This document shows positions 1-12,859 of a stretch of DNA of 64,000 bases, one piece after another. The stretch lies in the NCBI GenBank assembly GCA_000149265.1, contig CH003362.1, positions 29,701 through 93,700 of the forward strand. The letters run 5' to 3'. The position numbers and the translations under genes were made by a program. The notes beneath the pieces were generated by a model. The model was not told where the DNA came from. It saw nothing but the letters and a program-made list of their open reading frames with translations, and did not search any database. Numbering within the stretch: position 1 is the first letter of the stretch; each line of letters starts with the position of its first letter. The DNA comes from Ciona savignyi. Lineage: Eukaryota; Chordata; Ascidiacea; Phlebobranchia; Cionidae.

Positions 1-39
1 GGGTATTTATAGGATTTCGGTCTTTATCACCCATTAAAT

Positions 40-200
40 CAGGGGTGGGCAAATTCTGTAGTCGACGGGCCAGATGTGGGAAAATGAAGTCCTTGGTGTG
101 CCAGATTATTACATGGATACTGGATAGTATTCAATATCTTGATTACAGTGTATGGTTAGATACAGTCTCCTGGCCCTCGGGCCATATGTTGCCATGCCTG
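40..200. mobile_element. hAT-type MITE, family A, short copy
   Basis: Starts CAGGGGTGGGCAA and ends TTGCCATGCCTG, which are inverted terminal repeats. It is flanked by the perfect 8-bp target duplication CATTAAAT (32-39 and 201-208), as hAT elements make. Its ends and subterminal sequence match the longer copy at 22832-23571, so it is an internally deleted relative. It has no coding capacity. Confidence 0.88.
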
Positions 201-407
201 CATTAAATGCAGCATGAATGGTAAAGAAAATTGCGCAAACTTGTATATAACTTACATATTGGAAAACTCAAACCCCATCAAAATTTTTGTACCCTCTGTT
301 TGCACTACAGTAAACCTATTGTTAAAGTTTTCCATTACTAAATCAAACAGTTAGTAAGATTACTATATAAATAATCACTTGTAGAATAATCTGTGTACGG
401 AATCATT

Positions 408-3400
408 ATGTCTTTGGGAGGTATGAAAAAACAGCTCAACAAAGCTTCTCAGGTGATCATATTTAATTTTTTAGTGGTTGAAGTATTAAGGAAAGAAAAC
501 TTTTCTTTCAAAAATAAGTAATTTCCTTAATCTTACCTGATTTATTTATTTTTTTTGTTATATGTACAGTACAAAAGTTTTTTTTATACAAAAAAAATTG
601 TTGGAATTATCCGCAGTATGCACTTGCATGTATTAACCCAAATTTTTGTCTGCATAGCATAAAGTCAAACTTCTTAGTAGTATATACCATTTTTAATTTT
701 TATGTTACTAACCTAAGTTTCGTTAAATAATAATTAGCTTAAATAACGAAAACCTGTGGTCCCCTGCAAGCCNNNNNNNNNNNNNNNNNNNNNNNNNNNN
801 NNNNNNNNNNNNNNNNNNNNNNNNNNNNNNNNNNNNNNNNNNNNNNNNNNNNNNNNNNNNNNNNNNNNNNNNTGTGTTTTTTTACACTTTATATCTGTTT
901 TTTTATTTCACTATGTATCTGTTTTTTTTGTGTTTTTCTATTTAAAATTCTTTCCACAGTACATGTCTGAGAAAATGGGTGAAACTGAGAAAACGAAAAT
1001 GGATGAAGAGTTTATCGAAATGGAAAGGGTTGGTTGATTTTGTGTTTGTTTATTTGATTAGGGTTCCAATAAGGTTTCAACTTCACTGATATTCAGGAGT
1101 AAATTTATTTTCATTTGGCTGCGATTTATGCGTTTGTGCGATCATCTCCTGACAAAAACATCACACAGATAACAAAAATGTCTTGCATTGCTGAGCTGTG
1201 GGTTATAAAGACTGTTGTTTTTTTACTTTCACGATCAGAGTTTTTTTTTTTACAACACACTTCTTCGTGATTTTACCAACAACAATAATCGAACCAAATT
1301 GGCATGCATCTCGTTTTTAAGCAACCATAACATCTTAATATGCTTGCTACACTTTATAATCATTACAGTAGCCGCTTAATATGACCACGTCGGGACCAGA
1401 CTTTTTCGGTCATTATATTCAAATGGTCATAAAAACCAAATCGCCATGTTTGTTTTAACATACGCGAGAATGTTTTAACATATGATTAAATTTTCTATGC
1501 TGTGCATATATTTTCTCATTTAAAAAACTAGTAATATGCTTTTAAACTTATGAGAGCAATTTACACAGTCAAACATATTTTTTTACTATTACATATTTTT
1601 TACTTATATGTAACATCTCTAAACACTATCTGCTAGGAGAAAGGATGATAGTATAGGATAGGATAGGATATTCATGTTTATCCCCGAGAATGGGAAAACA
1701 AAGGGGGTTAACACGCAGGCAATCGTCAGATCACCTCGCGCCCACCGTCGGGTTACCGGAACTATTGTAGTGTGTTGTGTATGATTCACACGTTCCTTCG
1801 ATTTAGTAGAACCCATTAATCCGCTGGGTCCAGGCAATGTCCGTAAAGTGCCTTTCCCAAGGACACAACCGTAGCTAGCGACCAGTTTCGCACCTGCAAC
1901 TTATCGATTGAAAGGCGACACACTTAACCACCAGGCTAACCGGCCGGACGATGATAGTCTAGGATTGTTTGTGTTGCAATGGCTAGCTGAGAAAAATGCT
2001 CTTAGACACCAGACAATTTTCGTTTACACAGTTTGGTATTAAGACTAGCTATTATCGCCCTTGTAGAATTAAATATTAATTTACTATTTAACACAGTTAT
2101 ACCCAGGTAAAAGTATATTAAATTATTTAATCACTACAAATCATCCAACTGAATAATAAAACACATAGAATATCATTCTTTGTGATAATTGAAAACAGTT
2201 GTTTAAGTGGAATAAATATTGCTAATACTGAACGTGTTTAGTCTCTAAAAAATTTCTACTATGGAATAATTATGTCATATTTAAATGTGCGATAAACTAT
2301 GTTATTACTTATTACAGCCAGGCTGAAGTGACCGCCTTTCTTTGTTTGTGTGTTCGTTTTAAACGCGTTTGTCCACGATGCACATGTATGAGACAACTGA
2401 AAAGATAATGATGTTGTAATGCTATGATGCAGCGTGTATTTCCGATCTCCCGCTTATAGAAAATTATTCGGACGGGTTTGCACGGTATCACAGCCGTGAT
2501 TTTACGTATATAATTTGGAATCCTGACTATTCTTATCAAATTGCTTGTAAAGATTCGAATCCTTTGAGATTCCAATCTCAAAGATACTATTATTGTACAT
2601 CCCTAACTGTAATAAGAGAGATGGAGAAAATGTTGGTCATATTATTCGAAATTTGGTCATATTAAACGGAGAATTTTAAATGGAAAAATTGGTCATATTA
2701 TTCGTGGTCATAATATGCGGTGCCTCCTGTATTACTAAGAATTAACAATTAACAATTTTTATAAACAAAAGTTATAATTAGATTTTGGTCTTTGTAATGA
2801 TCAATTTTATTTTAATATGTGTTAAAAAGGCATTTGCGAAACTTGGAGCACCTTAAATATAAATATCTTGGCTACACTATTGGAAGAACTGTAGCCTTGT
2901 GTTATTGTGTACCAGTACTAAAACAGTATATATATAAATAATTTTGCACTTAAATAAATTTAAATAATGCAACTAATTTAAGACTATAATAATATATATT
3001 GTGTTCTGTTTAAAATATAGGACCCTCCACACACTTGTCAAGCACTCATTAAAATAATATAACGGGTTTCAGAAAGTAGATGCAACTCAAAAAGCTGTGT
3101 CAGATCTCATCAATCATACAAAGGAATATCTACAGCCGAATCCAGCTGTGCGAGCCAAGATGAACATGATGAATAAATTGCAGGTATGGTAAAACAATTC
3201 AACCTACTTAAAAATCCTCTTTACATGTTAACTAAGTTAGGGTACCTTAGTGATTATTGTTTTTTGCCTTTCTCGTTTTAAGTGAATTAAAGATTTCTGC
3301 CTAAAAGACCCCATACATAAATCAAACTTGTTTTTTTTTGAAGGGCAAAACAGTGACAAATATTACTTATTAAATACAGCTATGTATTATGCATATTAGG

Positions 3401-6400
3401 GATGTATGCCAAAGAATAATTAACTATTTTAGAATCTCTCTATGCTAATATTTTGGAATTTAGAATTCTGAATTCTGTTCTTCAATAAACTGATTACAGA
3501 CCAACTGTTTAAATGAAACTATATTAATAAAAGAATATTCAATTTGGCAGTTCTCAACTCTTAAATAACTTTGATAGATCCTATGTATACTTTTGTTATA
3601 AATAAAAATGTCAGTGTGCAACTGTCTTATTAGAAATGCTAAGGATTGAGGGTTACAGTTTAGACTAATACAGTTACTGTGATCGGAATAACACTCTTTA
3701 TGATTGCACTAGACTGTGTTTTTGTCCATTTTTAATTAATTAGGTTATATATATCTACTTATAATTAAGCATTTTGTTATTAATTTCTAGGGTAAAGATT
3801 TAAAATACAAGCAAGTGGAGGGAGTACTCGGTGAGGTTATGGTGAAACATGGCAACGATCTTGGACATGATTCCAATTTTGGTATGCATTATTGATTTTT
3901 TGAGTAGTATTCCGATCTGTAAGTCTCAGTTATGCACTCATTACATGCACCAGCTCCCTAAAATCAAGAATGACCAGTCTTGATTTGTAACAATTTCGAT
4001 CCAAATTTGTTACATTTGTACACAATCACTGTATACAAAAACACTTGACATCCTGCTATAGTACAAACATCCCCATGTCTCCAACCCTTTTTCGCAAAAC
4101 TGAAAATATGTAACATTATTTTACCAACAAAAATAATTCTATAAAATAAATGTACAGTAACAAATTGGAACACCAATAAATTAAGGTTTCATTTACTTAT
4201 CAGTAAACCTTGTTTTGCAAAGTCCAAGTGATGTAGTTACCTTTGACGCAAATTAACAGGTCTAACTTATTAGTGGCCATTTGCCCCTAGCACCACAACT
4301 GTTCATTTTATCAGTAGCTGTCACATGGCAACAGGTTGGAGCACTAAAAGAATCTCGTTTCTAAAGGGTAAACTAATCAGTGGCCTTTATGCAATAGCAA
4401 ACATAAATTTAAAATAGACCAATATCTAATGGATATTCCTTTTATCTTTAGACTTTCCAGGTATTCGCATTCGGCCGATCTTTTTATTTGTAACTTGGTT
4501 AAACTTGATCAAATACTTAATTATTTTACATAAATTTATCAGTACTTTTACCAGTAATTTAAAATAGGACAAAAATTGGAACCAGTGCACATTTGATTAA
4601 TGATTGTAGTTCATGTTTAAAGCAGTTAGTTTCCTTTCTACTGCAATCCAGGTTAAATTGACTAAGAGTGATGTTAGCCCTGTTGTCTTTTTCTTTCTAA
4701 ACAGGTGAAGCATTGAAGGAGGTAGGAGAGGGCATGATACAACTTTCCGAGATCAAAGATGCATTGGATGTCAGTGTCAAGCAAGACTTTATAGACCCAT
4801 TTTACCAATCATTTGACAAGGATATGAAAGAAGTTCTGGTAATTTATTGGTATTTTTTAACAATAATAATCATTTCATTATATATGTATTAAAACAAATA
4901 TTTTTTCATGATTGATATACTTATTTTATGAAATATAGTCTGTTCAGGTGTTAAAATAATCATGCTTATTTATTTGCCAATTCTACTGGCTGTTTTTCTG
5001 TATTAGACTTTGTTGCCATGTAACCAACATATATATTAGTTTCCAACCAGTTGAGCTTTAAACTTAATTTACACTGTCTTTCCTTTGTGTGATATAGATA
5101 TTTTTTCTGTTATGTTCTACAGCGATGAAGCTGGTATAGTATGGTTTTGTTTTTGTTATTATTTGTGTGGCTGTATGACAACTATGACATATCTAAATTG
5201 ATCATGTCTGATTCATAGTGATTCATAACACCCTGCGACTGAGCAGTATCAGTTTCGGCCATAAGATTGTGGGTATAAAAGCAGGCAATTAATGACAGGT
5301 CAATCAACCTATTTAAAAATCCTCTTTACATGTTAACTAAGTTAGGGTACCTTAGTGATTATTGTTTTTTGCCTTCCTCGTTTTAAGTAAATTAAAGATT
5401 TCTGCCTAAAAGACTCATACATAAATCAAACTTGTTTTTTTTGAAGGGCAAAAGAGTGACAAATATTACTTATTAAATACAGCTATGTATTATGCATATT
5501 AGGGATAACGACAGGTCATGTTATGCCCTTTAGGCAATCCTCTTACGGACAATACCTTTACCCAGTGGTTTATAGTATGTTGCACAAAACGCAAAGCAAT
5601 GTTTACCTTATGCAACATAAGCTTTACCACTGGAAAAGCGGTGACAAAACTCTCTTTCACACTTTTATTCTTTCAACTAGAATACAACTGACGCATCTAT
5701 CCAAAAAAACTAGGTGAAATAATAATCAACACTAATAATTACCTTAGCAATGAAACGACACCTGAATGTTTTTTATGTTTATACCAATAAAGGGGTTAGT
5801 AGGAATTTGATTAAAACATTATAAATTATTATATGCAAAATTAACAAACAAATGTATGTGAAGGCATTAACAAAACTAATTTAAGTATTCAGAGTACTGA
5901 TATAGAGAAGAAGTAGGTTAGTATCCAATTTGTTATATATGGCAGGGTAAATCTTTGCAAATATTTTATTTTTTTGTTCAGAGTATCAACAAGATAAATA
6001 CCAATTTTTATTGTCTTACATTATTTTGTGTTTTTAGCATCATAGAAAGAAGTTATCAGGAAGACGATTGGATTATGATTACAAAAGAAAAAAAGGTATT
6101 GTTTAATGAAATCAAAATGTATTATTTGTTACTGGACCTTCACTGCAAGTATTAAGATTAATATTATGCTGGTCAATATATAAATATCTAATATGATATA
6201 TGAATACATATTGATTTGAAATATAAAATTGGGTGTATTTTACCCCCTTGAATAGAAATCTTTGTATTTAAAAATAATGTATATTTTCTGAATTTAAGGG
6301 TAGTCTACTGCATATTTCTGTTTCAGTAAATATTATATATAATATGTTTCATAAATATATGTGTAATTTAAACATGAAACAAAATTTCTGAAATATTTTG

Positions 6401-9400
6401 CATTTTCCTATATTTACCCGTGGATTGGTAGGCTCTAAAATATCCTTCGAGGAAATCCAATTAGCTGAGGACAAATGTCAAGAAGCATTAGAACTTGCAG
6501 ACACTTCAATGTACAACTTATTAAGTTCAGATGTGAGTGATAGGTTGCTTGATGAACCTAGTTCTTAACCTTTGATTTCTCTTAGTTGGTTTAAAAGATT
6601 TACTTTAATGGAGTGTAAAAATTTATCTAGAACTTTGATTTATCTTTGCTTTTATTGTTTGTGATTCTGTTTGATCTTTATAAGTTAACCTTGTTGAATT
6701 TTCACTACAACTTAACATGCTGTGTTTTATAAGTAGTAGACTGCCTTTTCCATCCTGCATGATTGTTAGTTTGTCTGATGATTTAGGTTGTACTGTTATT
6801 TTTCTGATCTGAGCATGTACTATCTAAGGGACTTTATTTTATACTTTGTGCTGCTGTATTAGGTTTGGCCGAAATTAACAAAACAAACAAAGTTAGCATT
6901 GCACCAACTCTTAATACTCGCGGCATGTATATTTTGTTATCTTTTAATTAGTAATGTTACCTAACCACACCTGGTATATCATACAACATGTATATCATTT
7001 GTTTGTGCAAGCAAAAACTGACAGTTTCTTGAGTTACTATTCCAAACTTGTTATTCATGTTGCGTAAAAGACGGATATTTATATTTGGTGGTTAGCAATA
7101 AAAATCCAGGTATAGCCATAAAATCCTGTTAGTTTTTTATATGTTGGTTTAGGGGATTAATTTATACTTGAACATGACGAAAAATGTCAATCTGTTACTG
7201 GCATCATGTTTTTAAATTCTTTATCGATTTGTGTTTAATTTGAGGGTCTGGATATTTTATACACATGAAAGGGGTGTATTAATTATGTCTGGCCATTATA
7301 TTTTTGTGGATTTATTAATATACGCGGCAATAGTATATTATAATTGAATTTTGATCATTTTTTTTTAAAGTAAATTTTTCCCTTAAACCCTTAATATTTC
7401 ATCGTAATAATACAAAAATAATATGCTACACACACACTGGAAACATATCAACTTTTATTTCTGAAATATTTACCTAAATTTGACAACTCTTTATTGTCGA
7501 AAATAAGGTTCTCATAACATTGGCCTATCATGAATGTATCATAGAAAATAAAAAACAACAGTTATACACAGAGTAAAATAATGTAATAACAAAACGTGTC
7601 ACACAAACGTGTAATAACAAAACATTATAAACAGCTGCATGACAATATGTAGTTTACTTTAATTCCTTGCCTACTAAATATTGACATTTGTGCTTTTGTG
7701 TGAAATTGATTTATCAAGGGTATTGTTTAAACCCTCCCGAGGTATTATGTATCTTGTGACCATTTCCAGTTTAAATCAATATATTTGTGTAATTTATATC
7801 ATAGCACAACCTTCAAAATTTCTTGTATGTGTAGGTTTTTTAAATATTAGGTTGATAAATATTTTTTATTATTCTTACAAACTTCTTTTGTTTCTGTTTA
7901 TATATCCTTAAGATATTGTGTTTAAATAAATCGTTTAAATCGTTGATTTCACAATGGTGGTACCGGAACCATTGTAAGACTATGTTAATATATCTAACAT
8001 TGTAATTGATTTTATTCATTTCAATTACGACATCTTAAATATATTATTTATACATTTAAAGTATTTAAAAAATGGTCTTACCGAATTGTTCTCTGTTACT
8101 TATTGTAAAAAGCTGCTACATGTGGACACTTTGAAAAGATTACATTAGTATTCTGGGTGACGAATGTAGTTGTAATGTGGGTGTTGATGAATGTGTGATA
8201 CATACACTGGATGACAGGATCCAAAGTACCTCAGGAAGAGGTGGTCCATGCTGAACAAAAACTGGATGAGTCACTTGAGCTGGCCGGCAGCAGTATGTTC
8301 AACTTGCTGGCTGGAGATGTGAGTTACCCTCCAATGTTTTACCTCTACTACCGCACTGTTGTTTCACCAATGGCGAGGACTTTCAAATTGTTGCATTTGG
8401 TTATTTTAAAATGAAACTTAAGGGTGTTGCAATGCTTCCTTTAGCATATAAGCAGTTATCTTTAAAATTATTATATTACCAGCACAATAACATTTCCAAA
8501 TCACTTAGTTTTAAATAAATACAATTTCACAAATTTTTACCATACCTTAATTTTTGTTTGATGTTCTTTGCATGTAGTTGATATTTTAATTTTTCTAATT
8601 AACTTTTCTGGCATGCTATTTTCTTTCTAATTTGCTTTGTGTGTGTTTTATTAACCTGAGTTGGCTCATAAGTTATGTTACTTTATTTGTACTTACCGGT
8701 TAAAAAAAAAAATGTAATACAATCATTTTAATATTACAATAAGGTTGAGCAAGTCCGTCAGCTTGCTGCACTTGTAGAAGCTCAAGTAGAATACCATCGG
8801 CAGTCTGCTGATATTTTAGAATCACTCCAGGAAAAATTAAAAATCCAAATCGATGAAATCAACTCCAGGCCGGAAAAGGTATGCTTTTGTGTATGGTGAT
8901 AAACTGATAATATGAATGAACTAGTAAAGTGTCAGTTATTGGCTGGATTAAAATTATATAAACTTTATGCAAGTTGGTGTGGGTTAGCAATCTGAAACTG
9001 AAACTATTAGAGTCAGAACGTGTATATAAAAGAGAAGATTGAAAAAATAGTGAAACTGCAGTCCTGTTATCTGCTATGTATTATTATTTGTATATCCATG
9101 TTTTGAGATTACATGTCTATATGCTTACATAGACATAATAAGATAAAATTAATTTTTTCACTTGTATATTTTGATGATAGTTGTTACTTAATATGTAAAG
9201 GCAACTACTCTCTTAAACAATGTGTACATTGATTTTTCTTTGTCACTTGGTTAAATCATTGTTTTGTACATTCATTAACAAGACATGAAGTTAAGAAAAA
9301 TTTGCTTAAAGCAGGAAATGGTTACCAACTTGTTCATTTATCAATTACTTCCTTTCCTTTAAAATTCTTAAATTGGCTGTGTAATTTTGCTGACCAAGTG

Positions 9401-11121
9401 TCCAGACATAGTTCTACGACAGTATTATATTATTCTTAAATGCATAACTAAATGCAAATTTTTTTAAAAAAGGTTTGTACAAAAAAATTCTTAAAGTGAA
9501 ATTTTTCACTTTAACATATTAATTAAAATATCTCAATATTTCTCAATCGATAGACTTATCAACACTACATCCTAAGTAAAGGTTGTAGGCCAAAGTAATA
9601 TATTGCATAAAATTATAAATACCAGTATATTAAGAAAAAAAAATTTTTTTTACTACTTTGACTTCATTCTTTTTGTTTTATTAAGAAAATTATTTTTAAA
9701 AAAATATTTAAAAAAATTTATGCATTGTAAACAGAAATTTTGTGCTGTTTTTTTTAACGCATAAGAAATACTAGTATATCACGCATAACATAATATCACA
9801 CCAAGTTCTCTAAAATAATTTGTTTCAGGAGCGGCAAAAGCGGCAGTTACGGCCTGCTAATTCTAGTTCAGCTGATCGAACTCCGACTTCGGAGGCTCCA
9901 GCTTTCCCACAAGCAAGTCCACGACACAGTGTTGCAGTTTCCAAATCAAGTAATTTATATACCCAACAGAATATAAAAATATATAATTTGAATCCAACGG
10001 AATTAAAATATTTTTGTTTTTTTAGGTTACGCTTATTGGTTTTACACTTGCGCCCAGCAAAAAAAAAGCATTTTTCATTTCAGCTGAAATCCTTCACTGG
10101 GGCTTCACATATCTATTACTGAACAGCTATACACTTTTACAACTGTACCCCTATACTACTTCAATCCTTGTACAAATAACCCACTTGCCACAAGCAATTT
10201 GTTAATGTTCATTAAGAACAAAAATATCATATCGCAAAGTTGATGACAATTATCTACAAATGTATAAAATCTTATCGTGAGTTTATCCACCACTATTTGT
10301 AAAACCAAATTTAGACTGTGCGTTACATGTTTCTGCAGGCACAGCTTTCAAATTCTCATAATTAGTTGTTGCGTCACATGTAGGGGTTTCCTGGCATCCT
10401 AAAGTTTATCCAAAATTTGTTTGGGTTTGAAGCATCACTCATAATATGCCATATATGCCATTGCTAGGATGTGTTATGTGATTTTTTTACTGTTATTTTC
10501 TGAAAACATTTAAAATAATATAAATTAAACTTCTTTTCTAATTTTTCGTTTGATCAAATAATAATTCATGTACACTAATGTTACATGCCACACATCTAAC
10601 AAAAATACTGACTTCTAAATTATTGTTTGTAGCGTCGCAACCAAGCTGCAAGGCTGTATTTGACTTTGAACCTGAAAATGATGGAGAATTAGGCTTCGAG
10701 GAGGGTGATGTGATCACTCTTGTGGCGGAAATTGACGAAAACTGGTTTGAAGGAATGAATGAAAAAGGAGATGTAAGTTATTAAAATTGAACTCTTTTTT
10801 TACTCCTGTTATATTTATTTTATTCCTTAAATGGTTGAATTATTACTATTGTATTATTTATATTGTTGACTAAGGAAAGCTGTGTTATATTTTTTAATTT
10901 TTTTTTTGGAAAAAACTTATTGACAAGAAAATTAATGTGTTATTAGTCTAGGGTTGAATTTAGTCATCCAGTTGTGGTAAATATAGCCAATGAGCATAAA
11001 TGCTCCCTGTCTTCGAACAAAGTAAAGTAGTTTTTCACACTTATCTCATACAAACCTGTTATTATTTTTCCAGACTGGCTATTTTCCACGCTCTTATGTT
11101 GAAGTTATCACACCTTTGTAA
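408..11121 (+). CDS. SH3GL: Endophilin-A (N-BAR and SH3 protein), multi-exon
   Basis: Endocytic adaptor that bends membrane through its N-BAR domain and recruits dynamin and synaptojanin through its SH3 domain. Exons: 408-452, 960-1028, 3073-3183, 3791-3881, 4705-4838, 6038-6095, then either 6432-6532 or 8218-8318, then 8744-8878, 9829-9949, 10633-10772, 11074-11121. All junctions are GT-AG and keep phase. The product is 350 residues, close to vertebrate endophilins. Residues 1-15 ([15 protein letters not shown]) match the amphipathic H0 helix. BAR residues include [13 protein letters not shown] and the FIDPF motif. The SH3 domain shows [23 protein letters not shown] and YFPRSYVEV. The linker exon 9829-9949 is Pro/Ser-rich. 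The gap 773-872 falls in intron 1 and breaks no exon. The family identity is firm; which vertebrate paralogue it matches cannot be said, and one pre-duplication gene is likely. Confidence 0.95.
773..872. other. Assembly gap (100 N)
   Basis: A run of 100 N in endophilin intron 1. The round length suggests a placeholder of unknown true size. Confidence 0.98.
1466..2605 (-). mobile_element. hAT-type element, family C, relic
   Basis: In reverse complement this matches the intact family C copy at 52673-53796 over most of its length. Shared stretches include TTTGAGATT near the end and the segment around GTGCATCGTGGAC. The end corresponding to the element start (TTAGGGATGTACAATA on the minus strand) is present. 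The other terminus is worn away. A SINE interrupts it at 1653-1949. Confidence 0.8.
1653..1949 (-). mobile_element. tRNA-derived SINE, near full length
   Basis: On the minus strand it begins GTCCGGCCGGTTAGCCTGG, a tRNA-like head, and ends in the tail TATCCTATCCTATCCTAT. The 9-bp target duplication GATGATAGT flanks it (1644-1652 and 1950-1958). It matches the plus-strand copy at 34337-34630 over its full length. It lies inside the family C hAT relic, so it arrived later. Confidence 0.85.
3195..3403 (+). repeat. Intronic direct repeat, copy 1
   Basis: About 208 bp in endophilin intron 3 that recur almost unchanged at 5301-5506 in the same gene. The shared block runs from CAACCTA to CATATTAGGGAT. 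It has no terminal repeats or target duplication that I can see, so it looks like a local segmental duplication. Confidence 0.85.
5301..5506 (+). repeat. Intronic direct repeat, copy 2
   Basis: Second copy of the block at 3195-3403, same orientation, about 2.1 kb downstream, in the intron after exon 4705-4838. It differs by a few substitutions and small length changes in T runs. Confidence 0.85.
6432..6532 (+). other. SH3GL: Endophilin alternative exon, version a
   Basis: 101-nt exon with acceptor AG at 6430-6431 and donor GT at 6533-6534. It enters in phase 1 and leaves in phase 0. It codes 34 residues beginning [15 protein letters not shown] and ending SMYNLLSSD, matching the segment after the KKKR motif of vertebrate endophilins, at the BAR tip and the start of the last BAR helix. 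Its partner is the exon at 8218-8318. Confidence 0.9.
8218..8318 (+). other. SH3GL: Endophilin alternative exon, version b
   Basis: 101-nt exon with acceptor AG at 8216-8217 and donor GT at 8319-8320. It has the same length and phases as the exon at 6432-6532. It codes [15 protein letters not shown] through SMFNLLAGD. By direct comparison 19 of 34 residues equal version a. Since 101 is not a multiple of 3, using both exons or neither would break the downstream frame, so the two should be mutually exclusive. Confidence 0.88.
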
Positions 11122-11696
11122 AGGAGAAAAATAACTCCCATGCCGCAGATTGGTTGAGTTTTTAAGAATTTGAAAGACAAGTAGCATTATGATAATGACA
11201 TGCTTGCACCAACTTCGTTCTAACTGTACAACAATGAGATTTGTCTGATATATTCCTTTCTTTATATATCATCTATTTATCACCCTCTTGTTCAAAATAT
11301 TATCGCACATATGTCATAAAAAAGGGCTTCCTTCTTACATGCCTCGATCAAAAGATGAAATACTAGATATATTAAAACAAATTACGGAATAGATTTGACT
11401 ACCTGACAATGCGCCTGTAGTGTTTCAATAATTCAATATTTCTTGCTTTACTCATTACTAATGCAATAAATTATAGAAATTTGTGAACAAGTCTGGATAC
11501 AAGAATTACTCTTCGAGATAAAAATAATTAACTTTTTATTTTTACACTATATATATAGATAATTTTTGGACAGTTTTGTATGCTTCCTATTTTAATACGG
11601 TATTGGTTAGGTAAATGTAGCAATGGACAGAAGTAGAAGCTCAATATAACGTAAACTCATGTCTGTATGTACCTTCCTTATAATTGCTATAATGTA

Positions 11697-11702
11697 AATA
11701 AA
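11697..11702 (+). terminator. Poly(A) signal AATAAA of endophilin
   Basis: AATAAA about 575 bp after the endophilin stop, followed by a GT-rich stretch (TATGTTCTGTGTTTTGTATG). This fits a cleavage site and suggests a 3' UTR of about 0.6 kb. An earlier AATAAA near 11465 is an alternative. Confidence 0.55.
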
Positions 11703-11744
11703 AAATCATTATATGTTCTGTGTTTTGTATGCGTAGCAACACAC

Positions 11745-11855
11745 TACAATAGTTTCTGTAACACAATGGTGGGCGCGGGGTAATTTAAAAATTGCCTGTG
11801 TGATGAAGCCATTTACTCATTCTCCGGGATAAACGTAAACATCTTCTTCTAAAAG
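11745..11855 (+). mobile_element. Degenerate SINE fragment
   Basis: Matches the body of the SINE at 34337-34630: AACACACTACAATAG, then GGTGGGCGCGGGGTAAT, then GGGATAAACGTAAACATC. Head and tail are missing. Confidence 0.55.
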
Positions 11856-12019
11856 TGATAATAGGAGTAGTCTTAATATTTATTTTTATCTCGCGTTGTG
11901 CAGATAAGCAATCCCACACATTGCGTGCAATACCAATGGATTTAGATTAGCATTCCAAGGCACTCCCTTACTGTAAAATCTATTTTTGAGCACCAACTCC
12001 AATAATACTCTACTATTTT

Positions 12020-12095
12020 GTCCGGCCGGTTAGTCTTGCTGTCAAGTGCGTCGCCTTTCAGTCGAAAGGTAGCAGGTGCGCTGAACATCGATTTT
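12020..12095 (+). mobile_element. SINE head fragment (tRNA-like)
   Basis: GTCCGGCCGGTTAGTCTTGC followed by AGGTAGCAGGTGCG matches the tRNA-related head of the local SINE family. The body does not follow. It does not fold as a whole tRNA. Confidence 0.6.
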
Positions 12096-12640
12096 CAACG
12101 GTGACATTGTATTCTATTTGTTTCTTTGGGGTAAGTGAAGTGGCGATTGTAGAAGATAAAAAAATAAAATCACTTGTAGCGGCACTGGCTTCGGGTTGTA
12201 TTTGTTGGTAATGGAAAATAACGACTGACGCGGAAATCTTGCCATATCTTCAAGAATCTCGTCCTCCGTATTGAAGCAACCAAGCGTTTCGCATTTTTAT
12301 TGTTGTTTGCTTGTTTTGGTTGCTGCACTCTGGGTTGGCTTACAATTCTTTGTAATGAAGTTGTAGACCATTGCGACAACGATCGTGTTCACCCAATACG
12401 TCAGTAGTAGCGAATGATGCAATCAGCACTAAGTATTATTGTATGTCTACCCAGATTTCGGTAATACGGTAAGGCGATTTATACTAGGTAGCCAAGGTGA
12501 CATTATGGGATAATAAAATTTCCACATGTATTACCAGAGTGTGAGGGCGGATAAATAATATAAGTCGTGGTCCATGCTTGTAATTGTTCGGGGTGATTTG
12601 ATTTGGAAAGCCAATCGAAAATAAGATACCCGCGAATGTT

Positions 12641-12853
12641 AGGATATGATATTCATGTTTATGCTCGTGAATGGAAACGCAATAGGCGTTGAACACACGG
12701 ACAATCGTAAAATTACTACCACGCGCCCACCGTCTGGTTACAGGAGCTATTGCGGGTGTTGTGCATGATTTTGACCTAATTTGGTAGAACCTATCATCCC
12801 GGTTGGTTCAGGCAATATTTGTTAGGTGCCTTGCCTAAGACACAAACGACCAC
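12641..12853 (-). mobile_element. SINE body and tail fragment
   Basis: Reverse-strand match to the SINE body: ATTCATGTTTATGCTCGTG, CACGCGCCCACCGTCTGG, GTTGTGCATGATTTTG and CAGGCAATATTTGTTAGGTG align with the copy at 1653-1949. The head is lost. Confidence 0.65.
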
Positions 12854-12859
12854 TTGCGT

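Larger units (their letters stand above)
1366..2729. mobile_element. TA-flanked DNA transposon (pogo/Tc1-like ends), host of nested insertions
   Basis: The left end CAGTAGCCGCTTAATATGACC and the right end, whose complement reads CAGGAGGCACCGCATATTATG, form imperfect inverted repeats. A TA lies on both sides (1364-1365 and 2730-2731). The motif GGTCATATTA recurs near the right end. Most of the interior is a later hAT relic with a SINE inside it. Only about 100 bp at the left and 120 bp at the right belong to the outer element. The superfamily call rests on the TA target site and the CAGT-like ends only. Confidence 0.6.

Noticed and set aside
7294-7345. Possible relic of the TA-flanked transposon (ATATACGCGGCAATAG)
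   Set aside because: Similarity to the end at 2700-2729 is too short and weak to support a call.
12020-12095. Possible tRNA gene
   Set aside because: Only A- and B-box-like stretches without a full cloverleaf; it matches the head of the local SINE.
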